Shown here piece by piece: positions 1-6,591 of a stretch of 10,898 nucleotides of DNA. The position numbers and the translations under genes were made by a program. Every line of letters begins with the position of its first letter. Within the stretch, counting starts at the first letter, position 1. The notes beneath the pieces are model-generated. The model worked only from the letters and a program-made list of their open reading frames with translations, had not been told where the DNA came from and searched no databases. The stretch is from JANNRW01 sp031401815 (GTDB lineage: Bacteria > Desulfobacterota > Desulfuromonadia > Geobacterales > DSM-12255), in assembly GCA_031401815.1 (NCBI GenBank), contig JANNRW010000032.1, forward strand, positions 1 to 10,898. Direction: 5' to 3'.

Positions 1-24
1 GGATAACAATTCAAATACTTTTTA

Positions 25-137
25 TTTACAGGGATGAACAGGATGTAACCTTTAAAAACAGGCTTCCGGGTTTAAACTAAAAAGATGTTCGTCCTGTTTT
101 TGATCTTATCCGCCTTGATCCCCTTCATCCCTGTAAA
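25..137. repeat. Inverted repeat, 14-bp perfect arms
   Basis: The arm tttacagggatgaa at 25-38 is exactly complementary to ttcatccctgtaaa at 124-137. Between the arms, aacaggat (38-45) and gtcctgtt (91-98) form a second, slightly imperfect pair. The unit could fold into a long hairpin or be a foldback (MITE-like) remnant. Its right arm overlaps the 125-bp direct repeat. Confidence 0.6.
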
Positions 138-229
138 AATGTTTTCCCGGATTTGACGGTTTCAGGTTTTATCGTCGTGTCGTTGCGTCGTTGCGTGAGG
201 CGGGTTTAAAGAGATCTGAACCCGAAAGC
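105..229. repeat. Direct repeat, left copy (125 bp)
   Basis: This block runs from cttatccgccttgatcc to ctgaacccgaaagc. It aligns without gaps to 1285-1409 with about seven mismatches in 125 bp (near 94 % identity). The two copies have the same orientation and start 1,180 bp apart, bracketing the antitoxin/PIN-toxin module. It is non-coding and AT/GC mixed. Confidence 0.85.
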
Positions 230-352
230 ATTTAGCCACGGATGTCACGGATGTACACGGATAAAGGCAGATCCAGGGCGTTTTCTCACGGAGGCGCGGA
301 GGCACGGGGAAAGCGATGCAAAAGCTTTTAAATGGGCTGAGAATCCATTGAA

Positions 353-721
353 TCAGGAAGCTACAAATGGATCGAGCGTTTTTACTGCGGTTCCCTTGAA
401 ATCCCTGGTATTCCTTGTCACAAGAATCAAGTCATGATGAATGGCTGACGCTGCTATTAATGCATCAGGGAGTTTCATCTTTTTCATTCGACGGATTTCT
501 ACAGATAACTCCATCATAGGGGAGGAAAATTCGATCAGTCTGAATTCCTGTAGAAATGCCCGGACAACTTGTTCTTCATCTGCGCTAAACAAGTATGAGA
601 GTGTTTCCACCCAAGTAATTTGCGAAATTGCCAGTTTACCGCGATGAGCGCTCAAAAAAGAGACGGCAGCTTGTTCTCCTTCAAGATAGTATATGATGAT
701 ATTGGTGTCGATTAGGTACAC
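353..721 (-). CDS. PIN-domain toxin, VapC family
   Basis: This is the probable toxin of a type II toxin-antitoxin pair: a Mg-dependent ribonuclease of the PIN fold, 122 residues long, normal for VapC. From the chosen start, the N-terminal motif YLIDTNI supplies Asp5. WVETLSYL supplies Glu39, LPDALIAA supplies Asp86 and TRNTRDF supplies Asp107, so the four-acidic-residue active site looks complete. The start is uncertain. GTG at 721 overlaps the antitoxin stop codon by one base (TAGTG), which suits translational coupling and puts the first acidic residue at the usual distance from the N-terminus. A GTG at 736 would add five residues (MGQAI) and sits very close to a GGAAAGA. The family assignment is secure. 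RNA target and activity cannot be read from sequence. Confidence 0.88.
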   Translation of the reverse strand: MYLIDTNIIIYYLEGEQAAVSFLSAHRGKLAISQITWVETLSYLFSADEEQVVRAFLQEFRLIEFSSPMMELSVEIRRMKKMKLPDALIAASAIHHDLILVTRNTRDFKGTAVKTLDPFVAS

Positions 722-939
722 TATCGCCTGTCCCACTCTTTCCGCATTTTATTCTGAAATTTAATCCCGTCTATTGTGGTTTTCTTAATAATACCGGCTG
801 CCTGCACAAAAGCATCATCCGACACTTCTCCAGTGACAACCGGGGTAATATCGAGAAGAATATGTTTTGCCTTGCCAACTGCAAGGCCAGGATGGGGTAT
901 GAACCAGCCGTCTTTTTTCACGATTGCTTCAACTCGCAT
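721..939 (-). CDS. Probable antitoxin partner of the PIN toxin
   Basis: This 72-residue protein is encoded directly upstream of the PIN toxin, and its stop codon overlaps the toxin start. That is the classic antitoxin-first arrangement. Its N-terminus (MRVEAIVKKDGWFIPHPGL) resembles the short beta-strand swapped-hairpin DNA-binding starts of AbrB/MazE-like antitoxins. The C-terminal half (about 40-72) is charged and probably wraps the toxin. I do not recognise the exact family, so the role rests on size, order and overlap. The ATG at 939 is preceded by AAGGAG with an 8-base gap, a good ribosome binding site. A promoter with a palindromic -35 region lies upstream (999-1027), which would suit autoregulation by the antitoxin-toxin complex. 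Confidence 0.75.
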   Translation of the reverse strand: MRVEAIVKKDGWFIPHPGLAVGKAKHILLDITPVVTGEVSDDAFVQAAGIIKKTTIDGIKFQNKMRKEWDRR

Positions 940-998
940 ATTATTTGCTCCTTTTCCCTTTTTTCTTCACCAATCCGACGCATAATTATCAAAATTCT

Positions 999-1029
999 AT
1001 TTTAAGAATATAATGCTTTGAATTCAAAG
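999..1029 (-). promoter_or_regulatory. Predicted promoter/operator of the antitoxin-toxin pair
   Basis: Read on the minus strand, TTGAAT (1027-1022) and TAAAAT (1004-999) are separated by exactly 17 bp, a plausible sigma70 promoter. It lies 60 bp upstream of the antitoxin ATG. The -35 hexamer sits inside a perfect 14-bp palindrome, ctttgaattcaaag (1016-1029), a natural candidate for an autoregulatory operator. This is a prediction by eye only. Confidence 0.4.
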
Positions 1030-1187
1030 ACAACGACAAAGTCGTAAAGTATGGAACCGTATTTGCGGCTGTTCCGCGTTCCATTGTGAAATGATGCCAC
1101 AATTGGATGAACAGCAGGGCGTTATCTCACTGAGGCACTGAAGACACGGGGAAAACTACGCAAAAGACGGATATCAACCGAAAACCG

Positions 1188-1270
1188 TTTTGGTGAATTT
1201 CTGTTTTGCCTTAAGGGTATGAATTTTCGTGATATTCCGTGTTTTTCGTGGATACAAATGCCGTTTTTGA
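1188..1270. repeat. Dispersed repeat related to 7275-7346
   Basis: Both blocks begin tttggtgaatt, continue ctgttttg, contain aattttcgtg and ttcgtgga, and end with gccgtttttg. Internal spacing differs by a few bases, so they are diverged copies of one intergenic repeat about 6 kb apart in the same orientation. Here the opposite (left) foldback arm seen at 7209-7228 is missing. Confidence 0.55.
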
Positions 1271-1284
1271 GTAGAGCTATTGTC

Positions 1285-1409
1285 CTTATCCGCCTTGATC
1301 CCCTTTATCCCTGTAAAAATGTTTTCCCGGATTTGACGGTTTCAGGTTTTAACGTTGCGTCGTTGCGTCGTCGCGTGAGGCTGGTTTAAAAAGATCTGAA
1401 CCCGAAAGC
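1285..1409. repeat. Direct repeat, right copy (125 bp)
   Basis: This is the ungapped partner of 105-229, with about seven mismatches over 125 bp, mostly in the gttgcgtcgttgcgtcg stretch. It carries no coding sequence. Unlike the left copy, it has no matching left inverted arm in front of it. Confidence 0.85.
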
Positions 1410-1484
1410 GGCAGTCCATTTTTTCTCTCCTTGCGTTCTTTACGGTTTAAAGATAAATATTTCAGTTGACTGCTCAGGAGTCAG

Positions 1485-1636
1485 GGGTCAGGAGTCAGTA
1501 GCCAGGAGTCAGGTATCAGGGGTCAGGAGTCAGTATTTTTGATGCAGTAAGATATATTCGCTTAACTTCTGTAATTAAGCCATTCAGGGGATCGCCGGAT
1601 TTTCTACTGAATCCTGATTCCTGACATCTGACTACT
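1485..1636. repeat. Foldback element built of ggagtcagg-like units
   Basis: From about 1485 a degenerate unit (ggagtcagg / gggtcagg) is repeated several times up to 1535. The block 1504-1535 is the inverted complement of 1605-1636 with about 26 of 32 positions matching, enclosing 69 bp. The arrangement resembles a small non-autonomous foldback element. Its right end runs to within 40 bp of the guanylyltransferase start and may supply promoter sequence (CTGACA at 1621-1626). Confidence 0.65.
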
Positions 1637-1648
1637 CTTTATTACTAT
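1621..1648 (+). promoter_or_regulatory. Possible promoter for the manC-AOR pair
   Basis: CTGACA (1621-1626) and TACTAT (1643-1648) are spaced by 16 bp just ahead of the AGGAGG at 1660. Both hexamers deviate from consensus and the -35 lies within the right arm of the foldback element, so this is a weak prediction. Confidence 0.25.
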
Positions 1649-1673
1649 CACTCTGCATCAGGAGGCTTTTCAA

Positions 1674-2750
1674 ATGTATGTAGTAATTCTTGCCGGTGGT
1701 TCCGGCACTCGTTTCTGGCCTTTGTCCCGCACAAAAACGCCGAAGCAGCTGATGTCGGTTTTTGGCGGCAAATCGATGTTGCAGCGGACTGTTGAAAGGG
1801 TTCTACCTTTACAGCCGAAACGGATCATGGTTGTGACCAATGTTGCCCAGGCTGCTGCCACTGCGGAGCAGCTGGCCGGGTATACAGATCTTCCGATAGA
1901 TATTGTTGCAGAGCCGGTTGGCCGCAATACTGCTCCTGCCATTGCTCTTGCTGCGCGGATTGTTGCGCACCATGATCCGGAAGGGGTGATGGTGGTGCTA
2001 CCTGCGGATCATTACATCAGAAATGAGGCTGAGTTTTGCCGGGTAGTTTCAGCTGCATGTAGCAGTGCAATAAGCGGAGCGCTCCTGACCCTGGGGGTCG
2101 AGCCGACCAGGCCGGAAACCGGATATGGCTATATTGAGGCAGGGGAGGGGGGTGCAGATTCTGTAACTCTCCCGGTCAGACGGTTTGTCGAAAAGCCTGA
2201 TGCCCGGAAAGCTGCCGGTTTTCTTGCAGCAGGGAACTTTTACTGGAACAGCGGGATGTTCATCTGGCAGGCTGCTGCAATCGAAAATGAACTGGCGCTC
2301 CAGATGCCGGAGCTTTTTTCAGTAATCAGCAGACTCCCTTTTCCGGAGAAAAGTTTTGACCTCTCTGCCCTGCAACCGGAGATTGACCGGATTTATCCTC
2401 AGATAAAGGGGGAGTCGATCGATTACGGAGTGATGGAGCGGGCGAAGAATGTACAGGTAATTCCGGCTGAATTCGGCTGGAGCGACGTCGGGAGCTGGAG
2501 TGCTCTGCCGGAGGTGATCGAGGCTGATGAGAGCGGCAATGTGGTGATAGCGTCTGCCGGGCTGATTGCCATGGAGGCCAGGAATTCTCTTGTATATGGA
2601 GGTGGGAAGATGGTTGCTCTGATCGGGGTTGAGAACCTGATCATCGTGGATACTCCTGATGCCCTGCTCATATGCCATAGGGATAGGGCGCAGGATGTGA
2701 AGAAGGTTGTGGAGAAGCTGCAAAAAGATGAGATGAAGGGGTATCTCTGA
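1674..2750 (+). CDS. manC: Mannose-1-phosphate guanylyltransferase (short form)
   Basis: This enzyme forms GDP-mannose from mannose-1-phosphate and GTP in the cytoplasm, a precursor of polysaccharide and lipopolysaccharide sugars. The 358 residues carry the nucleotidyltransferase signature GGSGTRFWPLSR (8-19) followed by TPKQL, the PADHY motif (110-114), GYGYIE (150-155), FVEKPD (171-176), WNSGMFIW (191-198), SIDYGVME (248-255) and GWSDVGSW (268-275). The C-terminal cupin phosphomannose isomerase domain of the roughly 480-residue bifunctional enzymes is absent, so this is the short monofunctional form. The ATG follows AGGAGG (1660-1665) with an 8-base gap. It ends three bases before the AOR gene, so the two are probably co-transcribed. 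The function is secure; the symbol follows family usage. Confidence 0.92.
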   Translation: MYVVILAGGSGTRFWPLSRTKTPKQLMSVFGGKSMLQRTVERVLPLQPKRIMVVTNVAQAAATAEQLAGYTDLPIDIVAEPVGRNTAPAIALAARIVAHHDPEGVMVVLPADHYIRNEAEFCRVVSAACSSAISGALLTLGVEPTRPETGYGYIEAGEGGADSVTLPVRRFVEKPDARKAAGFLAAGNFYWNSGMFIWQAAAIENELALQMPELFSVISRLPFPEKSFDLSALQPEIDRIYPQIKGESIDYGVMERAKNVQVIPAEFGWSDVGSWSALPEVIEADESGNVVIASAGLIAMEARNSLVYGGGKMVALIGVENLIIVDTPDALLICHRDRAQDVKKVVEKLQKDEMKGYL

Positions 2751-2753
2751 CCA

Positions 2754-4481
2754 ATGTCTGGCTGGCACGGGAAAATACTTAAAGTTGATCTTACTTCCGG
2801 GAGAATCTGGCGGGAAGATATCCCTTTTGAGATCCTGCATGAATGGCTTGGCGGCAGGGGGCTGGGTGTCAGGCTGATGCGCGACTTTTTCCGGCTTGAC
2901 CCGTTTGATCCGGCCATGCCTCTTATCTTTTCCGCAGGGCCGCTCTGCGGCACGGCTGCTCCGACTTCAGCACGGCTTGCCGTTGTTTCGCGCTCACCTC
3001 TTACAGGTACCATTTACGACTGCTCTGCAGGTGGACGATTTGCCTGGCGGCTTAAAGGCGCTGGTCTGGATGCTCTTTTCATTACCGGCAAAAGCTCCGG
3101 ACCGGTCACTCTGGTTATAGAGGGGGAGAGGAGTGAGCTGCTCCCTGCTGATGATCTTTGGGGTTTGAGAATAAAAGAGACGGTAAAGTCGCTTGGGAGC
3201 CTTGGCAGTGTTGCGGCAATCGGCCCTGCCGGTGAAAACAGAGTCCTGTTTGCCAATATCATGATGGGTGAAGGGAACTCTGTCGGTCGCGGCGGGCTTG
3301 GAGCTGTAATGGGGGGGAAGCTGCTGAAGGCGATTGTGGTGAATGGCTCTCAAAAAACGCTAGTTGCCGATCCCCCTCTGTTTGACAGAGCCAGGCAGAA
3401 TGTACTCAGGCTCTTCAAGGCGTCGCCGGTTATTTTCGGGGAATCCGGGATCGCCGAATACGGCACCCCTGCGCTGGTTGATCTGATGAAGCAGCGGAGG
3501 ATGGCTCCGACTGGAAATTTCAGCAGAACGCTTTTTAAAGAGTCTGACAACTACTCAGGTACGGCAATCCGGCGCGAATGCAGCCCCAAAAAAGACGGTT
3601 GTTACGGCTGTCCGATCCAGTGCAAGAAAAGCACCCCGGAAGGAGAGCACCTACCGGAGTACGAAACAGTTTCACACTTTGGTGCTCTCAACAACATCTC
3701 GTCATTAAAGTCAATTGTCAGCTCTAATACCCTCTGCAATGAGCTTGGCATGGATACGATTACTGCTGCTGCGACCCTCTCTGCCTGGGGTGAGGCGAGA
3801 GGGCGCTTCCCTCAGGCTTTTGAAGTTGCCGGACTTCTCGAAAAAATGGCGCTGCGTGAAGAAGAGGGGGAGCTTCTTTCCCTTGGTTCCCGCCGGGTTG
3901 CTGAAGCAATTGGGTCTCCTGAAATCTCGATGAGTGTAAAGAGCCTGGAGCTGCCTGCGTATGATCCTCGGGGCGCTTACGGCATGGCACTTGCCTACTG
4001 CACCAGCAATCGTGGTGGTTGCCATCTGCGAGCTTATCCGATTGCGCATGAAATATTGAGAAAACCGGTGGCTACGGACCGTTTTTCGTTTGACGGCAAA
4101 GCCAGGATTATCAGTATTGCCGAGGATGCCAATGCTGCCATTGATTCACTTGTTGCCTGCAAGTTCTCGTTTTTCGGGGCGAGTCTGGAAGAGTATGCAG
4201 AGCTGCTCACCGCTACAACCGCTCTGGAGTATACTCCGCAGTCACTTAAGGAGATCGGGCAACGGATCTTCCTGACAGAGAGGTTCTATAACTGTGAAAA
4301 TGGTTTCACTGCTGCTGATGATATGCTGCCGGAGAGGTTTTTTTCAGAGCCAGGCTCATCCGGTGATGGGCTGGATATCCCCCCCCTTGACCGGAACAGG
4401 TTTCAGGAGGAGTTGCAGAAGTACTACCGCATTAGGGGTCTGACCTCAGACGGGACGTTTCTCACAGGCAGGTTCCCATGA
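2754..4481 (+). CDS. Aldehyde:ferredoxin oxidoreductase family protein (W/Mo-pterin, 4Fe-4S)
   Basis: This is an AOR-family enzyme, expected to oxidise aldehydes to carboxylic acids with ferredoxin, using a tungsten or molybdenum bis-pyranopterin and one 4Fe-4S cluster. It has 575 residues against about 605 in classical AOR. The N-terminal beta-barrel domain runs from WHGKILKVDLTSG through GGRGLGVRL, the SARLAVVSRSPLTG region and GRGGLGAVMGGK (178-189). The cluster ligands are visible as CYGCPIQC (Cys283, Cys286, Cys290) and the distal Cys469 in IDSLVACKF. DPRGAYGMALAYCTSNRGG (404-422) and ERFYNCENGF (509-518) are further family motifs. The true substrate is unknown, and other AOR-family members act on aromatic-CoA compounds or sulfur chemistry. 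No MoaD-like partner follows it. The start lies three bases after manC with only a weak AAGGGG upstream, so translation may be coupled. Confidence 0.9.
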   Translation: MSGWHGKILKVDLTSGRIWREDIPFEILHEWLGGRGLGVRLMRDFFRLDPFDPAMPLIFSAGPLCGTAAPTSARLAVVSRSPLTGTIYDCSAGGRFAWRLKGAGLDALFITGKSSGPVTLVIEGERSELLPADDLWGLRIKETVKSLGSLGSVAAIGPAGENRVLFANIMMGEGNSVGRGGLGAVMGGKLLKAIVVNGSQKTLVADPPLFDRARQNVLRLFKASPVIFGESGIAEYGTPALVDLMKQRRMAPTGNFSRTLFKESDNYSGTAIRRECSPKKDGCYGCPIQCKKSTPEGEHLPEYETVSHFGALNNISSLKSIVSSNTLCNELGMDTITAAATLSAWGEARGRFPQAFEVAGLLEKMALREEEGELLSLGSRRVAEAIGSPEISMSVKSLELPAYDPRGAYGMALAYCTSNRGGCHLRAYPIAHEILRKPVATDRFSFDGKARIISIAEDANAAIDSLVACKFSFFGASLEEYAELLTATTALEYTPQSLKEIGQRIFLTERFYNCENGFTAADDMLPERFFSEPGSSGDGLDIPPLDRNRFQEELQKYYRIRGLTSDGTFLTGRFP

Positions 4482-4494
4482 ACAGGGAGGCTGA

Positions 4495-5235
4495 TCATTT
4501 TCTGCCGGTTACCCTTCGCTGCATTTTGCCCCCCATCGCCGCCATATGCTGCTTCTGAAGAGCCCCCAGAGTTTCAAGGTGGAATTGAAACCATAGATCC
4601 CCGTAAGCACGCATATTCATCTTCTTCCCTTTTTCAAGGGCAGCAAGATTGTCTTTCAATATTTCGTCGGCAGGGAGTTTCCTGATACCTTTGGCAAGGA
4701 TCTGGGCTGCTTTTCCACTATCGCCACTCTCGATCATACAGTAGGCATACAGGCTCCAGAGTATCGACTCTTTCCAGTTCCACTTTAGAGCCCGCTCAAA
4801 GGTACTTATCATCAGCCCTTTTTTCTGGCGTTTCATATAAGAGACAGCCAGCATTCCGAGCGCTGCCCAGTTCTTGTAGGAGGATTTCTCCAGATAGGGG
4901 AAAGCGTTAGAGAAGTCCCGTTTCATGTAGTAAATCATCCCTATCTGCGCATTTAGCTGACCATCTACAAAAAACTGCCATTTGCCATACTTCATTGCAT
5001 CTTTTAGCATTCGTACGGCCTTTTCAACACGGGGGGGCTGCGCCTCCAGCTCCTTGCCCGCACTCTCGATGGCGGCAACAACCTTTTTCATTGTAGAACG
5101 CGAAAGCAGAACAAATGTTACAAGGAGGTAGATAGTGCCGATAAGCAGAGAACTCCACCAGGCCATTTCAAGGGCAAAATAGAGTATCAGTTCGACTACG
5201 GCAGCAACTACTGCTGAAATATATAAATTATACAT
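4495..5235 (-). CDS. Membrane-anchored TPR-like protein, function unknown
   Basis: The protein has 246 residues. Two hydrophobic segments near the N-terminus (about 5-24 and 28-45) are joined by a short turn and predict a membrane hairpin. A soluble helical domain follows (about 50-246). Its middle part has TPR-like spacing of small and aromatic residues, for example NAQIGMIYYMKRDFSNAFPYLEKS, LGMLAVSYMK, ALKWNWKESILWSLYAYCMIESGDSGKAAQIL and GIRKLPADEILKDNLAALEKGK, suggesting three to four degenerate repeats and a scaffolding role. The C-terminus is basic. The ATG is preceded by AAGGAT with a good gap. It is convergent with the AOR gene, with 13 bp between the stop codons and no terminator hairpin visible. 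No enzymatic motif was seen. Confidence 0.8.
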   Translation of the reverse strand: MYNLYISAVVAAVVELILYFALEMAWWSSLLIGTIYLLVTFVLLSRSTMKKVVAAIESAGKELEAQPPRVEKAVRMLKDAMKYGKWQFFVDGQLNAQIGMIYYMKRDFSNAFPYLEKSSYKNWAALGMLAVSYMKRQKKGLMISTFERALKWNWKESILWSLYAYCMIESGDSGKAAQILAKGIRKLPADEILKDNLAALEKGKKMNMRAYGDLWFQFHLETLGALQKQHMAAMGGKMQRRVTGRK

Positions 5236-5393
5236 AAGGGATCCTTTCGTTTACTGTCTGTAGCGCGGGGAACCATAGCACCAGGAAACAGATACCGTCA
5301 ATTCAATTTTAGAGGGTTGCGATTTGATAGGTGACTGATTCTGCTGATTTATGATAAATTCAAAAAAACTTTCGTACAAGGGAGTATTTATCT
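5236..5393. other. Divergent spacer between the TPR gene and queD
   Basis: This 158-bp divergent intergenic region should hold promoters for both flanking genes. AT-rich words such as ttatgataaattc (5349-5361) lie ahead of queD, but no -35/-10 pair with correct spacing stands out. The queD ribosome binding site AAGGGAG sits nine bases before its ATG. A preQ1-riboswitch-like fold was considered and not supported. Confidence 0.35.
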
Positions 5394-5765
5394 ATGTACA
5401 GACTAAAGGTGGTCACCTCATTTGCGGCAGCTCACAACCTTAATAACTATCAGGGTGAATGCGAGAATCTTCACGGACATAACTGGCGGGTGGAGGTTTC
5501 GGTTACTGCGCGAGAGCTAGACAAGGCCGGGCTCTGCATCGATTTCAAGATACTGAAGTCAGAGGCAAAGGAGCTACTTGCCAGACTAGATCACAAGTAC
5601 CTGAATGAACTTCAACATTTTGACGGTCTATCACCCTCTTCTGAAAATATTGCCAGATTTATTTTCACCGAGATGAGCAAAAAACTGAACAACGGGAATG
5701 TAAAGGTAGAGATGATTACAGTCTGGGAGTCAGATTTTGCGTGCGCCAGCTATTATGAAGAGTGA
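5394..5765 (+). CDS. queD: 6-carboxy-5,6,7,8-tetrahydropterin synthase
   Basis: QueD converts 7,8-dihydroneopterin triphosphate to 6-carboxytetrahydropterin, the second step of queuosine-precursor (7-deazaguanine) synthesis from GTP, in the cytosol. The 123-residue length is typical. Zinc ligands are His14 (AAAHNL) and His27/His29 in ENLHGHNW, and the catalytic Cys23 lies just before them. The Asp66-His67 pair in RLDHKYLN and the C-terminal TVWES glutamate complete the active-site pattern. The ATG is preceded by AAGGGAG with a 9-base gap. The gene overlaps the next one, which encodes the enzyme for the following step. Dihydroneopterin and pyruvoyl-tetrahydropterin homologues share the fold, but the Cys plus the queE neighbour favours QueD. 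Confidence 0.95.
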   Translation: MYRLKVVTSFAAAHNLNNYQGECENLHGHNWRVEVSVTARELDKAGLCIDFKILKSEAKELLARLDHKYLNELQHFDGLSPSSENIARFIFTEMSKKLNNGNVKVEMITVWESDFACASYYEE

Positions 5766-6507
5766 TGCTGCCGATCTTGTTGAAGTTTTTTCTTCTATCC
5801 AGGGAGAGGGGGCGCTGATCGGCAGGAGGCAGGTATTTATCCGCTTCAGAGGGTGCAATCTCTCCTGTGATTACTGCGATACAAACAGCCTGGATAATAT
5901 CGACAAGTGCCGTCTTGAACTGACTCCAGGGCGTCGTGATTTTACGGAAACAGATAATCCGGTAAAAATGGAGAAGATTATCAGTCTGATTTCCCGCTGG
6001 AATTCAGGCTGGCCTCTGGCTCATCATTCAATAACCCTTACCGGTGGCGAGCCTCTTCTGCATTTTGATCTGTTGCAAAAGTGGCTTTTGCCACTTAAGG
6101 CAATCCTGCCGCTGCATCTTGAGACAAATGGCCTGCTTCATACAGCGCTCTTCCCGTTAGTCAGACATATAGACCATGTCAGCATGGATATCAAGCTCCC
6201 GTCAAGCTCAGGACATGATTCACTCTGGGAGCACCACCGGGAGTTTCTGGCCATAGCTGCTTCGTCAAACCTGTCAGTAAAGGTCGTTGTAAACTCGGCC
6301 ACACTTCATTGGGAGATATCCAGAGCAGCAGAGATGGTGGCCGAAATTGCGCCGGATATCCCTTTTATTGTCCAGCCGGAGACAAGAAGTGACAACACCC
6401 TGAACATTTCAGTGCCTGAACTTCTCGAGCTTCAGGAGCTTGCATCACAATTGCTTCGAGATGTAAGGGTCATCCCGCAGACACACCGCTTCATCGGGAT
6501 GCTTTGA
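5755..6507 (+). CDS. queE: 7-carboxy-7-deazaguanine synthase (radical SAM)
   Basis: QueE rearranges 6-carboxytetrahydropterin to 7-carboxy-7-deazaguanine using S-adenosylmethionine and a 4Fe-4S cluster. EVFSSIQGEG (10-19) is the QueE N-terminal hallmark. CNLSCDYC supplies Cys34, Cys38 and Cys41 in the CX3CX2C radical-SAM pattern, and LTGGEP (95-100) is the SAM-binding GGEP motif. About 40 residues (44-90) separate these motifs, matching the variable insert of the family. Length is 250 residues. I chose ATG 5755, which overlaps queD by 11 bases and leaves a normal-length N-terminus. An in-frame TTG at 5737 would add six residues and has the better spaced GGGAG (5725-5729). No queC or queF lies nearby, so later steps must be encoded elsewhere. 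Confidence 0.93.
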   Translation: MKSDAADLVEVFSSIQGEGALIGRRQVFIRFRGCNLSCDYCDTNSLDNIDKCRLELTPGRRDFTETDNPVKMEKIISLISRWNSGWPLAHHSITLTGGEPLLHFDLLQKWLLPLKAILPLHLETNGLLHTALFPLVRHIDHVSMDIKLPSSSGHDSLWEHHREFLAIAASSNLSVKVVVNSATLHWEISRAAEMVAEIAPDIPFIVQPETRSDNTLNISVPELLELQELASQLLRDVRVIPQTHRFIGML

Positions 6508-6519
6508 AATTATAGAGTG

Positions 6520-6556
6520 AACAGGATTCTGCTGGATTCCTGAATAATATCCTGTT
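6520..6556 (+). other. Hairpin in the queE-response regulator gap
   Basis: aacaggat (6520-6527) pairs perfectly with atcctgtt (6549-6556). An alternative pairing, cagga (6522-6526) with tcctg (6538-6542), uses the same left arm. No T-run follows, so this is not a clear terminator. It may be another fragment of the intergenic repeat words seen elsewhere in the window. Confidence 0.35.
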
Positions 6557-6591
6557 AAATTGCAGATCAAAAATAACTAAAGAGGTCTGAA

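Larger units (their letters stand above)
1..352. other. Gene-free, repeat-rich spacer
   Basis: No credible coding sequence is visible here. The stretch is made of low-complexity words such as cacggatgtcacgg and ggcacggggaaa, an inverted repeat (25-137) and the left copy of a 125-bp direct repeat (105-229). A second word block at 274-324 (cagggcg...gcaaaag) has a relative at 1115-1166, at roughly 80 % identity by eye. These look like degenerate dispersed intergenic repeats rather than a mobile element with its own gene. Confidence 0.6.
1030..1673. other. Gene-free spacer with hairpins and repeats
   Basis: No supported gene. In order it holds small hairpins (acgac/gtcgt at 1033-1045, atggaac/gttccat at 1051-1084, attgtg/cacaat at 1083-1103). 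A repeat-word block follows at 1115-1166, then a block at 1188-1270 related to 7275-7346, the right 125-bp direct repeat (1285-1409) and a foldback element (1504-1636). It ends at the ribosome binding site of the guanylyltransferase gene (AGGAGG, 1660-1665). Confidence 0.6.

Noticed and set aside
1033..1103. Hairpin cluster considered as a tRNA or other known structured RNA
   Set aside because: There is no cloverleaf geometry, T-loop GTTCRANNC box or other recognisable RNA family motif.
1485..1535. Tandem gtcagg-like units considered as a CRISPR array
   Set aside because: The units are short, degenerate and adjacent, without regular unique spacers, and no cas genes are present.
2319..3013. 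Long minus-strand open frames opposite manC and the AOR gene
   Set aside because: They are shadows of two well-identified plus-strand genes, lack family motifs and have no ribosome binding sites.
4478..4558. 26-codon frame overlapping the AOR stop codon (ATGA), considered as a truncated MoaD-like partner
   Set aside because: It has no MoaD/ThiS motif or C-terminal Gly-Gly, has no good ribosome binding site, and lies opposite the 3' end of the TPR-like gene, so chance is the simplest explanation.
5308..5372. Possible preQ1 riboswitch before queD (AGAGGG ... A-rich tail)
   Set aside because: The distance between the putative stem and the A-rich tail is far too long for the compact type I fold and the required loop bases were not found.
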